A DNA stretch of 22,410 nucleotides from an uncultured Bacilli bacterium (GCA_934096605.1 CAKOMI010000022.1:1-22410), one strand, 5' to 3'; numbered from the stretch's first letter, positions 1 through 7,953 are shown. Translations and numbers: made by a program. Notes: a model not told the origin generated them from the sequence alone.

Positions 1-170
1 CCACCCAAATTCTAGGATTACTAGCACTTTTTTCTTTAACGCATGAATTACGAATTGAAACTCCCATATTGAAATTCGTTTTTAAATGTTCTTAAGAGTA
101 CTTGCAGCATATTATACTCTCTCTCTAAAAGGTAACTCAAAAACTACTTAGACATGTTCTTCGTTTCTTA
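1..170 (-). promoter_or_regulatory. T-box riboswitch leader (cut by the window edge)
   Basis: Read on the minus strand, the leader ends at the window edge with AATTTGGGTGG, the start of the conserved T-box sequence that normally continues UACCGCG and pairs with the tRNA acceptor end. Upstream are an AGAGAG-type element of Stem I (about 112-125), a possible basal Stem I pairing (GUUUUU with AAAAAC) and a CGAAUU/AAUUCG hairpin (about 52-80) that could be Stem II/III. T-box leaders sense uncharged tRNA and control aminoacyl-tRNA synthetase, amino-acid synthesis or transport genes in Firmicutes. The regulated gene lies beyond position 1. I could not fix the specifier codon, so the amino acid is not assigned. 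Confidence 0.85.
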
Positions 171-176
171 AGGTTA

Positions 177-206
177 ATTTTAGCACTTATAAAAGCTAAT
201 AGTCAA
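177..206 (-). promoter_or_regulatory. Promoter of the T-box leader
   Basis: On the minus strand TTGACT (201-206) is separated by 18 bp from TAAAAT (177-182), a good housekeeping-sigma match. The predicted start near 170 places the whole T-box leader downstream. It lies in the gap after the M3 peptidase gene, so the leader is an independent transcription unit. Confidence 0.7.
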
Positions 207-259
207 GAAAATTTCAATGTTTTTTCTTTATTACACTTATTCTTTTTATTAATATGATA

Positions 260-1567
260 TTAATTGCGAACTAGGTTTTGATAATATTCGTTAATAAATT
301 GAATATATTTTATTAAGTCTTTTTCATTAGCAATATTTATATCAAATAACTTAAAGATTTCAATTAAACTGCTATTAGAGTTAAAGGCTAGTTTTTGTTT
401 TAAAGTTTCTTTTGAATATTTGTTAGCAACAATTTTCTTACTAAGTATATTGCCAGCAATAAAGCCAATAAAATAATAGTAATCATAAAAATTTTCTAAT
501 ATAAATCGAAAATAGTTTTTGTAATCTTCAAATTTTTCTTTTAACATTGTTTCAGTTAATTCTTTTTGGTGTTCTTCAATATAAAGTGCTATTTTAAGAC
601 TATATAAGGCATCGCAGTAAAAGTTATTGTAATCTCTAATAATTGCATTTTTCAATCTTAAACTGTCCGCGACTATTAACTGAGTAGCAATGGCGAATGC
701 TTCACTAAAATCAGAACGACTGCCAAAATTTTCTATTTCATTTTCCTCGTTACAATAGTAGTGGTATGCATGACCTAATTCATGGGCTAAAACTATTATA
801 TCTACAGATTTATTATCACTATAAATATTAATTATTGGTATTTCACCATATGCAACAACAGTACCGCTTCTTGTAGTCGAAATGTAAATGCTATCTAATA
901 GTTTAGTTAATATATTGATATCGTAGTAGTCTTTTAATATTTCGTATATAATGTTTTTAGCAGTACTCAAATTATATTCAATTTTTTCTTCACTTATTGT
1001 TACTATTTTTAAAGGAGCTACATTATTTTTGATTATGGTATCTATAAAATCACTATTTATGCCTATTTTCTTTTTAATATAATTACTATATGATATGTAC
1101 TCTGTATTCTTGAGAGTACTTTGCCTTTCATTTAGATAGTCTAATATTTTAGAAAATGGAAATTCTTGCTTGTTTGTAAACTTGCTAAACTCATAATAAA
1201 TTTTTGCCATTTTATCAGTACTAATAATGCTTTTTTGATAGTTTTTTAATAATTGATAATATTTTGTATTAATAAATTTTTCTGGATTATAGGAATTTAA
1301 AATTGATAATATTAATGATGCAAACTTACTTTCAAATTCGTTATAAGTTTTATCACAATACAAAATATCCTCACTATTTCCTAATTTATTTGTAGTTATA
1401 CCATATTTATTAAAATCATTGTATATGTAAAAGTATTCGTTTATTTTATTAATTGCTTCTTCTAAAGATTTAACTTTTGGGCTAAAGTTAGAAAAGTATT
1501 CTTTAACAATAAATCGGATATTATTTTTGTAGTCATAATAGAGAATATTGTTTTTTGATAGAATCAT
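260..1567 (-). CDS. M3-family zinc metallopeptidase (oligoendopeptidase F-like, short form)
   Basis: A 435-residue protein with the zinc motif HELGH at residues 262-266, followed by AYHYY as in thimet-type/oligoendopeptidase F enzymes. The third zinc ligand is probably E289 in the SEA motif about 25 residues later. Peptidase M3 enzymes cleave short peptides in the cytoplasm. The usual length is about 560-600 residues, so this is a short divergent member; the catalytic core is intact. No signal peptide is seen. The ATG is preceded by a strong AAGGAG site (about 1570-1577). It follows a small membrane-protein gene by 15 bp and is probably in its operon. Family membership is clear from the motif; the substrate is unknown. 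Confidence 0.85.
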   Translation of the reverse strand: MILSKNNILYYDYKNNIRFIVKEYFSNFSPKVKSLEEAINKINEYFYIYNDFNKYGITTNKLGNSEDILYCDKTYNEFESKFASLILSILNSYNPEKFINTKYYQLLKNYQKSIISTDKMAKIYYEFSKFTNKQEFPFSKILDYLNERQSTLKNTEYISYSNYIKKKIGINSDFIDTIIKNNVAPLKIVTISEEKIEYNLSTAKNIIYEILKDYYDINILTKLLDSIYISTTRSGTVVAYGEIPIINIYSDNKSVDIIVLAHELGHAYHYYCNEENEIENFGSRSDFSEAFAIATQLIVADSLRLKNAIIRDYNNFYCDALYSLKIALYIEEHQKELTETMLKEKFEDYKNYFRFILENFYDYYYFIGFIAGNILSKKIVANKYSKETLKQKLAFNSNSSLIEIFKLFDINIANEKDLIKYIQFINEYYQNLVRN

Positions 1568-1582
1568 TTGGAGTCTCCTTTG

Positions 1583-2029
1583 TTATTCAAGCTCTATTTT
1601 AGAAAGAACTAACTTATCATTATTTTTAGTATAGCGATAAGTATATGTATCTCCTGAGTATAGAAGACTTTTTAATTCGCTACTTTTACTACCTACGTAG
1701 TGGTCTTTTAAGTCGTAGTAGCCATCTTGCTTAGAACTTAGTACTTTCATTTTAATAATTAAGTCATCATTATAGTCATAGTATTGTTCAGTTACTTTTT
1801 TTATTTTAGAATTTGTCTTACATAGTAAAGGCAAAAATACCTCACTTTCTTTTATAGAAGAACCAACTATTACTTTATCGCTTATGAAATTTGGACAAGT
1901 CGTAAGTCTAGTACTTGTCTTATTTTCCTTTGGTAAAAATAGTATTAATGCTCCACCTAGTATAACAATACTTAATAATAATGTACCAATAATTATAACA
2001 AATGCTTTTCTACTTTCTAGTTTAGTCAT
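1583..2029 (-). CDS. Small single-pass membrane protein of unknown function
   Basis: 148 residues, not recognised. Residues 9-32 form one strongly hydrophobic membrane segment, followed by a roughly 115-residue polar domain likely outside the cell. That domain has two cysteines (C45 and C70) that could form a disulfide. There is no lipobox at the end of the hydrophobic segment, so it is not an obvious lipoprotein. The downstream M3 peptidase starts 15 bp later, which suggests co-transcription. A weak extended -10 (TGTTATACT on the minus strand, TATACT at 2052-2057) lies just upstream of the ATG. No function can be assigned. Confidence 0.7.
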   Translation of the reverse strand: MTKLESRKAFVIIIGTLLLSIVILGGALILFLPKENKTSTRLTTCPNFISDKVIVGSSIKESEVFLPLLCKTNSKIKKVTEQYYDYNDDLIIKMKVLSSKQDGYYDLKDHYVGSKSSELKSLLYSGDTYTYRYTKNNDKLVLSKIELE

Positions 2030-2089
2030 TTTATCCCTACTCTCTTTTACAAGTATAACAAATATTTAGAGTAGAAAAAAGAGAAAATG

Positions 2090-2629
2090 TTAATAATTTT
2101 CTGCTTTTAATTCCATAAAACTTTGTGGGTGAGCACATACTGGGCAAATACTTGGAGCAGACTTACCAACAGTGATATGACCACAGTTACGACAAATCCA
2201 AACTTTATCTTCACCTCTTTGGAATACTAAATTATCTTCAATATTACCAACTAGTTTTAAATAACGTTCTTCATGATGATGTTCAATTTCACCAACGCCT
2301 TCAAAAAGACGAGCAATTTCATCAAAACCTTCAGCACGGGCAGTTTCAGCAAATTCTTTATACATATCTGTCCATTCATAGTTTTCGCCATTAGCAGCAT
2401 CACGTAAATTAGTTAGAGTGTCAGGAATAACACCACCATTTAGCTCTTTAAACCACATTTTAGCATGTTCACGTTCATTGTTAGCTGTTTCTTCAAAGAT
2501 AGCGGCTATTTGTTCATAGCCTTCTTTACGAGCTTTACTTGCATAAAAAGTGTATTTGTTTCGTGCTTGGCTTTCTCCTGCAAAAGCAGTCATTAAATTT
2601 TTTTCTGTTTTACTTCCTTTTAGTTCCAT
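2090..2629 (-). CDS. rbr: Rubrerythrin
   Basis: 179 residues with two domains. Residues 1-130 are a ferritin-like four-helix diiron domain with ligand motifs around E19, E52-x-x-H55, E92/E95 and a Glu/His cluster at 114-121. Residues 143-170 are a C-terminal rubredoxin-like domain with two CxxC pairs (C146/C149 and C162/C165) that binds one iron. Rubrerythrins reduce hydrogen peroxide in the cytoplasm of anaerobes. The gene starts 4 bp after the perR stop, and its AAAGGA site lies inside the end of perR, so the two are translationally linked. Regulation by PerR through the operator upstream of perR is inferred. Length and motifs are normal for the family. Confidence 0.95.
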   Translation of the reverse strand: MELKGSKTEKNLMTAFAGESQARNKYTFYASKARKEGYEQIAAIFEETANNEREHAKMWFKELNGGVIPDTLTNLRDAANGENYEWTDMYKEFAETARAEGFDEIARLFEGVGEIEHHHEERYLKLVGNIEDNLVFQRGEDKVWICRNCGHITVGKSAPSICPVCAHPQSFMELKAENY

Positions 2630-2633
2630 AAAA

Positions 2634-2999
2634 TCAATCCTTTCTTAAACAATCCTTACATATACCATGAAACATTAAAGTATATGAAGTTACATTACCA
2701 ACCTTTAGACTATTTGGTAATTCAATAGACAAAAATACATCACTTATTTGATGACATTTATCACAGTAAAAGTGTTGATGAACTTTTCTTTTGTTATCGT
2801 AATGAACAATGCCATCCGCGGTATTTAAGGCGATTATTTTGTTTTCCATTGTTAGTTTTTCTAAGTTTCTGTAAACAGTTCCTAGACTAATACGGGGAAT
2901 AGTTTTTTTAACAATCTCATAAACACCTTTGCTGGTTAAGTGACTAGTTGATTCATCAATAATTTTTAAAATAGTTTCTTTTTGTACTGACTTACGCAT
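2634..2999 (-). CDS. perR: PerR-type peroxide-sensing repressor (Fur family)
   Basis: 121 residues. An N-terminal winged helix (about 1-70) contains the recognition segment SLGTVYRNLEKL (38-49). The C-terminal dimerisation/metal domain has H74-x-H76, C79/C82 and C114/C117. The two CxxC pairs form the structural zinc site. H20, H74, H76 and D87 match the spacing of regulatory-metal ligands of B. subtilis PerR (H37, H91, H93, D104). The Asp at the last position is the PerR signature; Fur usually has Glu. The ATG at 2997-2999 has an AGGAGA site. It leads an operon with rubrerythrin, and the palindrome at 3013-3027 suggests autoregulation. Confidence 0.92.
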   Translation of the reverse strand: MRKSVQKETILKIIDESTSHLTSKGVYEIVKKTIPRISLGTVYRNLEKLTMENKIIALNTADGIVHYDNKRKVHQHFYCDKCHQISDVFLSIELPNSLKVGNVTSYTLMFHGICKDCLRKD

Positions 3000-3012
3000 A
3001 TAATCTCCTAAC

Positions 3013-3027
3013 TAGTAATGATTACTA
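3013..3027. promoter_or_regulatory. PerR-box-like operator
   Basis: TAGTAATGATTACTA is a perfect 7-1-7 inverted repeat, the architecture of the PerR box (consensus TTATAATnATTATAA), with the inner AAT/ATT kept. It lies between the -10 and the perR ribosome site, covering the predicted transcription start, so a bound repressor would block initiation of perR-rbr. Binding by this PerR is inferred. Confidence 0.75.
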
Positions 3028-3031
3028 TTTA

Positions 3032-3059
3032 ATTATAACATTTATTTTTTTATTTGCAA
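3032..3059 (-). promoter_or_regulatory. Promoter of the perR-rubrerythrin operon
   Basis: On the minus strand TTGCAA (3054-3059) is followed after 16 bp by an extended -10, TGTTATAAT (TATAAT at 3032-3037). It sits directly before the PerR-box-like palindrome and after the terminator of the preceding gene. Confidence 0.7.
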
Positions 3060-3060
3060 T

Positions 3061-3087
3061 AAAAAAAGCTAAATTTGTTCTTTTAGC
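3061..3087 (-). terminator. Intrinsic terminator overlapping the end of the small gene at 3069
   Basis: On the minus strand GCTAAA (3082-3087) and TTTAGC (3068-3073) form a 6-bp stem with an 8-nt loop, followed by seven T (3061-3067). The stop codon of the small gene lies inside the stem. It separates that gene from the perR promoter. Confidence 0.6.
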
Positions 3088-3308
3088 CTTTTTGTAAGTT
3101 CCATTATTAAATCACTATCTTTAATTATTTCAATATATATTTCATTATCTTTATTTATTTCTTTAAAGATATTTACTTTACCAGGAATAATATTTTTTTC
3201 TTCATCAACACCCATTACTAGAAAATAATGACTTTCAGTGTATGTTACCTCGTTTAAAGTTAAGTATTTTTCATTATTTTCAAGGGTAATAATATTGTTA
3301 CATTTCAT
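3069..3308 (-). CDS. Small conserved-looking protein, possibly DUF1292-like
   Basis: 79 residues from the ATG at 3306-3308. An upstream in-frame GTG at 3321-3323 would add five residues, but the ATG has a GAGGG ribosome site at a suitable distance and the GTG does not, so I chose the ATG. The protein is soluble, rich in beta-type hydrophobic alternation and ends in a short charged helix. The pattern is reminiscent of the small DUF1292 proteins of Firmicutes, but this is only a resemblance. It overlaps the end of the coiled-coil gene by 11 bp, so the two are translationally coupled and probably act together. Function unknown. Confidence 0.7.
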   Translation of the reverse strand: MKCNNIITLENNEKYLTLNEVTYTESHYFLVMGVDEEKNIIPGKVNIFKEINKDNEIYIEIIKDSDLIMELTKRLKEQI

Positions 3309-5196
3309 CTTTTTCGCCCTCACTTAATAAATCATTAAAACTTATGTAGTCACCAGAAGAAAAGTCATTAATCATAAAGTCATCTAGATTTTCAAAATCA
3401 TTACTTGGTTCTTCTTTTTTTGGTGGTGCAGCTTTGAAAGAGGTCTTTTTTTCAAGTGGTTCAATGTCTATTACTTTTAATATTTCGGGTTCAGTAGTAT
3501 TTTTTGGTTCACGAGGTGGGAATGTTTTAGTTTGCTCTTCACTACTTTCTAGCGCTATATCTGGAGTAGCTAATTCGACTGTATCTGGGAATCTTTCAGG
3601 TGTCTTTGTTTCAGTACTTGTTTCATTATCAGTAAAGCCGTCGATGCGATATTTATCTAGAGAGTTAGAACTTGGACTTTCTAAAATGGTTTTAGATGCA
3701 CCTAAATTCATTTCAATCTCATCATATATTTCACTGGCTGTTTTTGAATATTTCTTGCGTTCTTTTAATGCTTCTGTTTCATCATTTAAAGCTTTTAATA
3801 AGTCTTTATCTTTTTGCATTTCTAATATATCAACTGTATTATCTCTTAAAAGAAGATTTTTTTCTAATAATTCTTTTTCTTTAGTAAGACTAGACATTTT
3901 GTTATTTAATGCAGTTAATGTTTCTGCTTCAATATTTTTAGAAGCGATTACTAAGTCTTCTAATTCACGCATGAATTTATTATATATTTCTTTAGTTTGA
4001 TCTAAGTCTTGGCCTTTTTTTACTAAAGCACTTTTTAACATAGCTTGTTTTTTAGGTGTTTTGTATTCTTGATTTTTAGTTAGGCATGTTTGGTAAGTAG
4101 CAATTTCTTCTTCTAAAGTTTTTTTAGCATTTTTGATAGTTTCTAACATAGTAACTAAATTAGGGATTTTCTTTTCATCAATGTTTTTGATTTCTTTTTT
4201 AGCTTCATTAATTTTATTAGTTGTATCAGTTATTTCACTTTTTAAAAGCGAAAGACATAGTTGAATAGCAACTGGCGCTTTGGTTTCATAGTTTTTCTTA
4301 TCAATCGTAGTAGCAAACTCATCACGTTCTTTTTCTTTAGTTTTTAGTAGTTCATCAACGTTATTTAAAGACATTGTCATATATGGCATATTGTTTATAG
4401 TTTTCACTAATTCTTTTACTATTTCTAAAGCTTTTTCTTCTTCACCATCTATAATGTAGTTACTAGCTTCATGAGCAAGATAAGCAGGGTCTTGTAAAAG
4501 ATTTAATTTGTGAGTTTCTAAAGCTTCTAAGTTTGATGCATATTCATCTATTAATTTTTCATCTTGTTTTTTACGTGTGGTATCTTCATAAGAAAGTTTA
4601 TTTAAAAGGCTATTGCTTACTTTTTCTAGTTCTTTGTTATTTTCTTCTAACTTATTTAAAAGAGATGCTTTTTTAGTACCAAGACTTTCTATTTCTTTTA
4701 ATAGATTATGATAAAGTTCTTCTTCATGAGTAATTTTAGATAGTAACTCTTCTTTATCAGTATAAGCCTTAGTTAGCATTTCATCATAAAAAGAGTAAGT
4801 CGAATCACTTTTAGATATGGTTTTAGCCTTTGTTTCAATGGAAAATATAAATTCTTCTAAGTGACTTTTTTCTAGTTTTAGATTTTCTATTTCTTGGTGC
4901 ATAGAACTTTCTTTTTCAGTGTATTTTATTATTTGCTCTTCTAAATTGTTTAGTTCTTCTTTTAGAGATCTGATACGATTTTCAACACCTAGTTTGATAT
5001 TTTCATCTATAACTCTTTCATTTTGAAGAAAATAGTCATTTAAAGAGTTTTCTTTTTTTAATCTTTTTAGTGTTTCTTTTAAACCATCTATTTCCATATC
5101 TAGAGAACTTAGTTCTTCTTTAATTGTTTCATAGGTATTACTAGTACCAGACATTTCTAGTAATAGTTCGATTTGATTCATTATTTTATTTTTCAT
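3298..5196 (-). CDS. Large cytoplasmic coiled-coil protein of unknown function
   Basis: 632 residues. Residues 1-470 are almost continuous heptad-like coiled coil rich in Glu, Lys and Leu, interrupted near 235-280. Residues 500-590 are a Pro/Thr/Ser/Glu-rich, probably disordered linker. The C-terminal 35 residues are acidic with conserved-looking Phe and Asp (DFENLDDFMINDF) and look like a short docking motif. There is no Walker A motif, so it is not an SMC/Rad50 ATPase, and there is no membrane segment. The ATG has a GAGAGG ribosome site 10 bp upstream. It forms an operon with the small gene that overlaps its stop. A structural or scaffold role in cell architecture is possible; nothing shows it directly. 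Confidence 0.8.
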   Translation of the reverse strand: MKNKIMNQIELLLEMSGTSNTYETIKEELSSLDMEIDGLKETLKRLKKENSLNDYFLQNERVIDENIKLGVENRIRSLKEELNNLEEQIIKYTEKESSMHQEIENLKLEKSHLEEFIFSIETKAKTISKSDSTYSFYDEMLTKAYTDKEELLSKITHEEELYHNLLKEIESLGTKKASLLNKLEENNKELEKVSNSLLNKLSYEDTTRKKQDEKLIDEYASNLEALETHKLNLLQDPAYLAHEASNYIIDGEEEKALEIVKELVKTINNMPYMTMSLNNVDELLKTKEKERDEFATTIDKKNYETKAPVAIQLCLSLLKSEITDTTNKINEAKKEIKNIDEKKIPNLVTMLETIKNAKKTLEEEIATYQTCLTKNQEYKTPKKQAMLKSALVKKGQDLDQTKEIYNKFMRELEDLVIASKNIEAETLTALNNKMSSLTKEKELLEKNLLLRDNTVDILEMQKDKDLLKALNDETEALKERKKYSKTASEIYDEIEMNLGASKTILESPSSNSLDKYRIDGFTDNETSTETKTPERFPDTVELATPDIALESSEEQTKTFPPREPKNTTEPEILKVIDIEPLEKKTSFKAAPPKKEEPSNDFENLDDFMINDFSSGDYISFNDLLSEGEKDEM

Positions 5197-5239
5197 AAAA
5201 GGTCAACCTCTCTTTTATTCTTTTTATTCTTATGTAGTA

Positions 5240-5268
5240 ATTTTACCAAAATATTAGAGTAAAGTAAA
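5240..5268 (-). promoter_or_regulatory. Promoter of the coiled-coil gene
   Basis: On the minus strand TTTACT (5263-5268), a 17-bp spacer and an extended -10 TGGTAAAAT (TAAAAT at 5240-5245). It is back to back with the plus-strand promoter of the radical SAM gene. Confidence 0.5.
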
Positions 5269-5274
5269 TTTATT

Positions 5275-5302
5275 TTGCAAAGTTTTTTTAAATTGCTATA
5301 AT
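5275..5302 (+). promoter_or_regulatory. Promoter of the radical SAM gene
   Basis: TTGCAA (5275-5280), a 16-bp spacer and an extended -10 TGCTATAAT (TATAAT at 5297-5302). The hexamers and spacing match the perR promoter. Confidence 0.7.
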
Positions 5303-5338
5303 ACTAGTAAATATTTAAGAAAGAAGGAATATAAGAAT

Positions 5339-6259
5339 ATGTTTTTATATACGTTGGATAATAAACGTTATCAGACACTTAATTATTTTTATAAGAAGAA
5401 ATTTGGTAAGAAAGTTTTTAAGGTTAGTCTTAATTTAGGGCTGGATTGTCCTAATAAAGTGAATGGTCAAGGTTGTATTTTTTGCTCGAATGGCAGTGGG
5501 GACTTTGCTGGTAATAAAGAAGATGATTTAATAACACAGTTTAACGAGGTTAAAGAAAGAATGGAAAAGAAATGGCCTGATGCTTATTATATTGGATATT
5601 TTCAAGCTGGGACTAATACTTATGCACCTTTAGATTTTTTAAAGAAAAGTTATGAATGTATACTTAGTTTACCTAACGTGGTTGGGCTTAATATTGCTAC
5701 TAGAAGTGATGCGATTAGTCCAAGGGTTATGGATTATTTAGAAGAGTTAAATAAGAAGACTTTTTTAACAATTGAGTTAGGACTACAATCTATTCATGAG
5801 GATACTTTAAAGTTTATTAGAAGAGGACATAGTTTGGATAATTTTAGGGATTGTGTTTTGAAATTAAAAAAAAGACATATAAATGTCGTTGTACATATTA
5901 TAAATGGGCTTCCTAATGAAACTAAAGAGATGATGGTAGAAACGGTTCGTTATTTAAATGATTTGGGTATAGATGGTATTAAAATACATATGCTACACAT
6001 TCTTAAGGATACGCCTTTAGCTAAGTATTATGATAGTAATAAGTTTCATGTTCTAACTAAAGAGGAATATATTGATGTTGTTTGTGAGCAACTAGCTAAT
6101 TTAGATAGTCGTGTGGTTATTCACCGAATTACTGGAGACCCAAAAAGGGAGGATCTTATTGAGCCCACATGGTTATTAAAGAAATTTTGTGTTTTAAATG
6201 ATATAGATAAGGAAATGAAGATGCGATATATTTATCAAGGTTGTAAGTTAAGTAAATAG
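5339..6259 (+). CDS. TIGR01212-family radical SAM protein (YtqA-like)
   Basis: 306 residues, normal length for the family. The iron-sulfur/SAM motif is C37-x8-C46-x2-C49, the wide spacing typical of the TIGR01212/Elp3-like group rather than the standard CxxxCxxC. Further family features are the segment YFQAGTNTYAPL (87-98), IATRSDAI (119-126) and ELGLQSIHE (from about 147). The reaction of B. subtilis YtqA-type proteins is not established to my knowledge. The ATG has an AAGGA site 10 bp upstream. It is a single-gene plus-strand unit; its last 12 bp overlap the convergent minus-strand gene at 6248. Confidence 0.9.
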   Translation: MFLYTLDNKRYQTLNYFYKKKFGKKVFKVSLNLGLDCPNKVNGQGCIFCSNGSGDFAGNKEDDLITQFNEVKERMEKKWPDAYYIGYFQAGTNTYAPLDFLKKSYECILSLPNVVGLNIATRSDAISPRVMDYLEELNKKTFLTIELGLQSIHEDTLKFIRRGHSLDNFRDCVLKLKKRHINVVVHIINGLPNETKEMMVETVRYLNDLGIDGIKIHMLHILKDTPLAKYYDSNKFHVLTKEEYIDVVCEQLANLDSRVVIHRITGDPKREDLIEPTWLLKKFCVLNDIDKEMKMRYIYQGCKLSK

Positions 6260-6580
6260 TTCTATTTTAGTGATGGGAAAACCTTTTACTCTAGCTTCTA
6301 TAGCGGATTCTTCATTTTTTTCTTTAGCAATGTATGCAAGGGCTTTTTCTTTAAAGATGGCAATAGCACGCGTAGTATTGGTACTTCTTAGGTAATCACA
6401 GTAGTCATAGGTACATATTTTTTTGATATTAACGAGGTTATGATCATTTATGTAGTTTAATAGTTCGTTACTGGTGGTTATGATGTTTTCTTCTTGGTAT
6501 GTTAGACCATAGGTTTTTGGAATGGAGACAATTAGAAGCGCAAGCATAATAAAACCTAGGCATAAAAGATATTTTTTCAT
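6248..6580 (-). CDS. Small exported or membrane-anchored protein of unknown function
   Basis: 110 residues. Residues 1-25 are a signal-peptide-like segment (basic MKK, a hydrophobic core to about 20, then small residues near 22-26); the remaining 85 residues are polar and mostly helical with two cysteines (C56 and C61). It has an AGGTGA ribosome site. It lies 89 bp downstream of rtcB on the same strand and could be co-transcribed, since no clear terminator is seen between them. Its 3' end overlaps the convergent radical SAM gene by 12 bp. I do not recognise the family. Confidence 0.65.
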   Translation of the reverse strand: MKKYLLCLGFIMLALLIVSIPKTYGLTYQEENIITTSNELLNYINDHNLVNIKKICTYDYCDYLRSTNTTRAIAIFKEKALAYIAKEKNEESAIEARVKGFPITKIELFT

Positions 6581-6669
6581 GATATCACCTAGGTTTAGTT
6601 TGAGTGGTACTAGAAATAGTATGCTGGTAGATATTGGTAAATGATGGGGGTTAGTTTGCTTACTATAGA

Positions 6670-7860
6670 CTATGATGCCTTAAAGTTATAGATAGGCTTA
6701 ATAATTTTAGTTACTTCAACTGTTGGTATGATATGTTCTTTTATTTCTTCTAGAGATTTATATACGAAAGGAGCTTCATCTTTTGTATTCTCAGTAACTG
6801 AGGTTGTATAGACATTTTGCATTGTTTTTTTATAATCTTCTAAGTCAATCGTTTGCATGGCTTTAGCTCTAGACATAACTCGGCCAGCACCATGAGGAGC
6901 TGAATTATTCCAATCTTGATTTCCTTTACCTAACCCTAGTAAGCACCCATCACGCATATTAATGGGTATAATTACTCGTTCCTCTTTTTGGGCTCTGATG
7001 GCCCCTTTTCTTACAATGTTGTCTTCAAAAGAAATATAGTTATGAACTGATTCAAAGTAGTTATTAATATCAAAGCCCATGTAATCAGCAATTGTTTTAG
7101 CAATAGTAAATCTATTTAAAATGGCAAATTCTTGACACAAGCGCATGTCATGTAAATAAGCATCTCTTTCTTTGCCTTCTAGATAAGCTAATTCATACGG
7201 GATTTTGTTTTTGCTTTTTTGAAATTCTTTTTTTAAAGTTTTTAGGGTTGTTTGTATTTCTTTTTCTTTGCCTAACTCTTTATATGTTTTTAACACTGTA
7301 TCTCTTTGGTTTTGATAGTTTAATAAATCATGATTGCATATTTGGTTAGCTAAATCTTGATAATAGTTCGCTACTTGGGCACCTAAGTTTCTTGAGCCTG
7401 AATGAATAACTAGATATTTTTCTTTATCAGTGGCAATATCGATTTCAATGAAGTGATTGCCACCACCTAATGAACCAACTGAATTTTCAATCCATTGATG
7501 GCGTTTTAATTTTTTATAGCAGTATAACTGGGTTAAATCAAAATCAGCTACTTTATTTTTATTAACATTCATACCACTTGGGATGTTTTCTTTAATAAAA
7601 TCATCTAACTTTTTTAAGTCTATGTCGGTGTTGCCTAGATTAGCGCAAAAAATACCACAGCCAATATCAACACCAACGATACTAGGAATCACCTTGTTTC
7701 CTAAGGCACCAGTAAAACCAATTACACAACCTTTGCCAGCATGAACGTCGGGCATTATCCTGACTTTAGATTTTTTAAATGCTTCTTGCTCTAATAATAG
7801 GTCTATTTCTTCTTTTGCTTCATCACTAATGTTATCAGTAAATATTTTTAAATTTGGCAT
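6670..7860 (-). CDS. rtcB: RtcB RNA ligase
   Basis: 396 residues from the ATG at 7858-7860, which has an AAAGGAG site; an upstream TTG at 7896 is a poorer start. RtcB joins RNA ends carrying 2',3'-cyclic or 3'-phosphate to 5'-OH ends using GTP and manganese. Motifs in order are MPDVHAGKG (36-44), VGVDIGCG (62-69) with metal ligands D65/C68, GGGNHFIEI (132-140, H136), HSGSRNLG (153-160), VHNY (H273) and SAPHGAGR (320-327), whose H323 is the expected guanylylated histidine. All core residues expected of the family are present. The gene stands alone without archease or RtcR genes nearby. It borders the island that carries a PrrC anticodon nuclease. Confidence 0.95.
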   Translation of the reverse strand: MPNLKIFTDNISDEAKEEIDLLLEQEAFKKSKVRIMPDVHAGKGCVIGFTGALGNKVIPSIVGVDIGCGIFCANLGNTDIDLKKLDDFIKENIPSGMNVNKNKVADFDLTQLYCYKKLKRHQWIENSVGSLGGGNHFIEIDIATDKEKYLVIHSGSRNLGAQVANYYQDLANQICNHDLLNYQNQRDTVLKTYKELGKEKEIQTTLKTLKKEFQKSKNKIPYELAYLEGKERDAYLHDMRLCQEFAILNRFTIAKTIADYMGFDINNYFESVHNYISFEDNIVRKGAIRAQKEERVIIPINMRDGCLLGLGKGNQDWNNSAPHGAGRVMSRAKAMQTIDLEDYKKTMQNVYTTSVTENTKDEAPFVYKSLEEIKEHIIPTVEVTKIIKPIYNFKAS

Positions 7861-7872
7861 AGTAATCATCTC

Positions 7873-7915
7873 CTTTAAATAAAATAAAAAGTCCAAAACA
7901 TAATTGTTTTAGACT
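7873..7915 (-). terminator. Terminator between the 32-aa peptide gene and rtcB
   Basis: On the minus strand arms 7905-7915 and 7890-7900 form an 11-bp stem with one G-U pair and a 4-nt loop, followed by TTTTTATTTTATTT. It ends transcription coming from the promoter at 8077-8105 just before the rtcB ribosome site, or attenuates it. Confidence 0.7.
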
Positions 7916-7953
7916 CTTCTATTGTATGCAAATTAATTCTTTAAAAATATCTT

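Noticed and set aside
248..264. Perfect 8-1-8 palindrome ATTAATAT-G-ATATTAAT over the stop codon of the M3 peptidase gene
   Set aside because: It consists almost only of A and T and has no T-run on the minus strand, so it is a poor terminator; likely composition-driven in such AT-rich sequence.
2037..2074. Inverted repeat CTACTCT/AGAGTAG between the rubrerythrin and membrane-protein genes
   Set aside because: The loop is 24 nt and no T-run follows in the direction of transcription, so I do not call it a terminator.
3434..4000. 188-codon open frame on the plus strand inside the coiled-coil gene
   Set aside because: It is the antisense shadow of a strongly biased Glu/Lys-rich coding sequence, without a ribosome site or sensible product.
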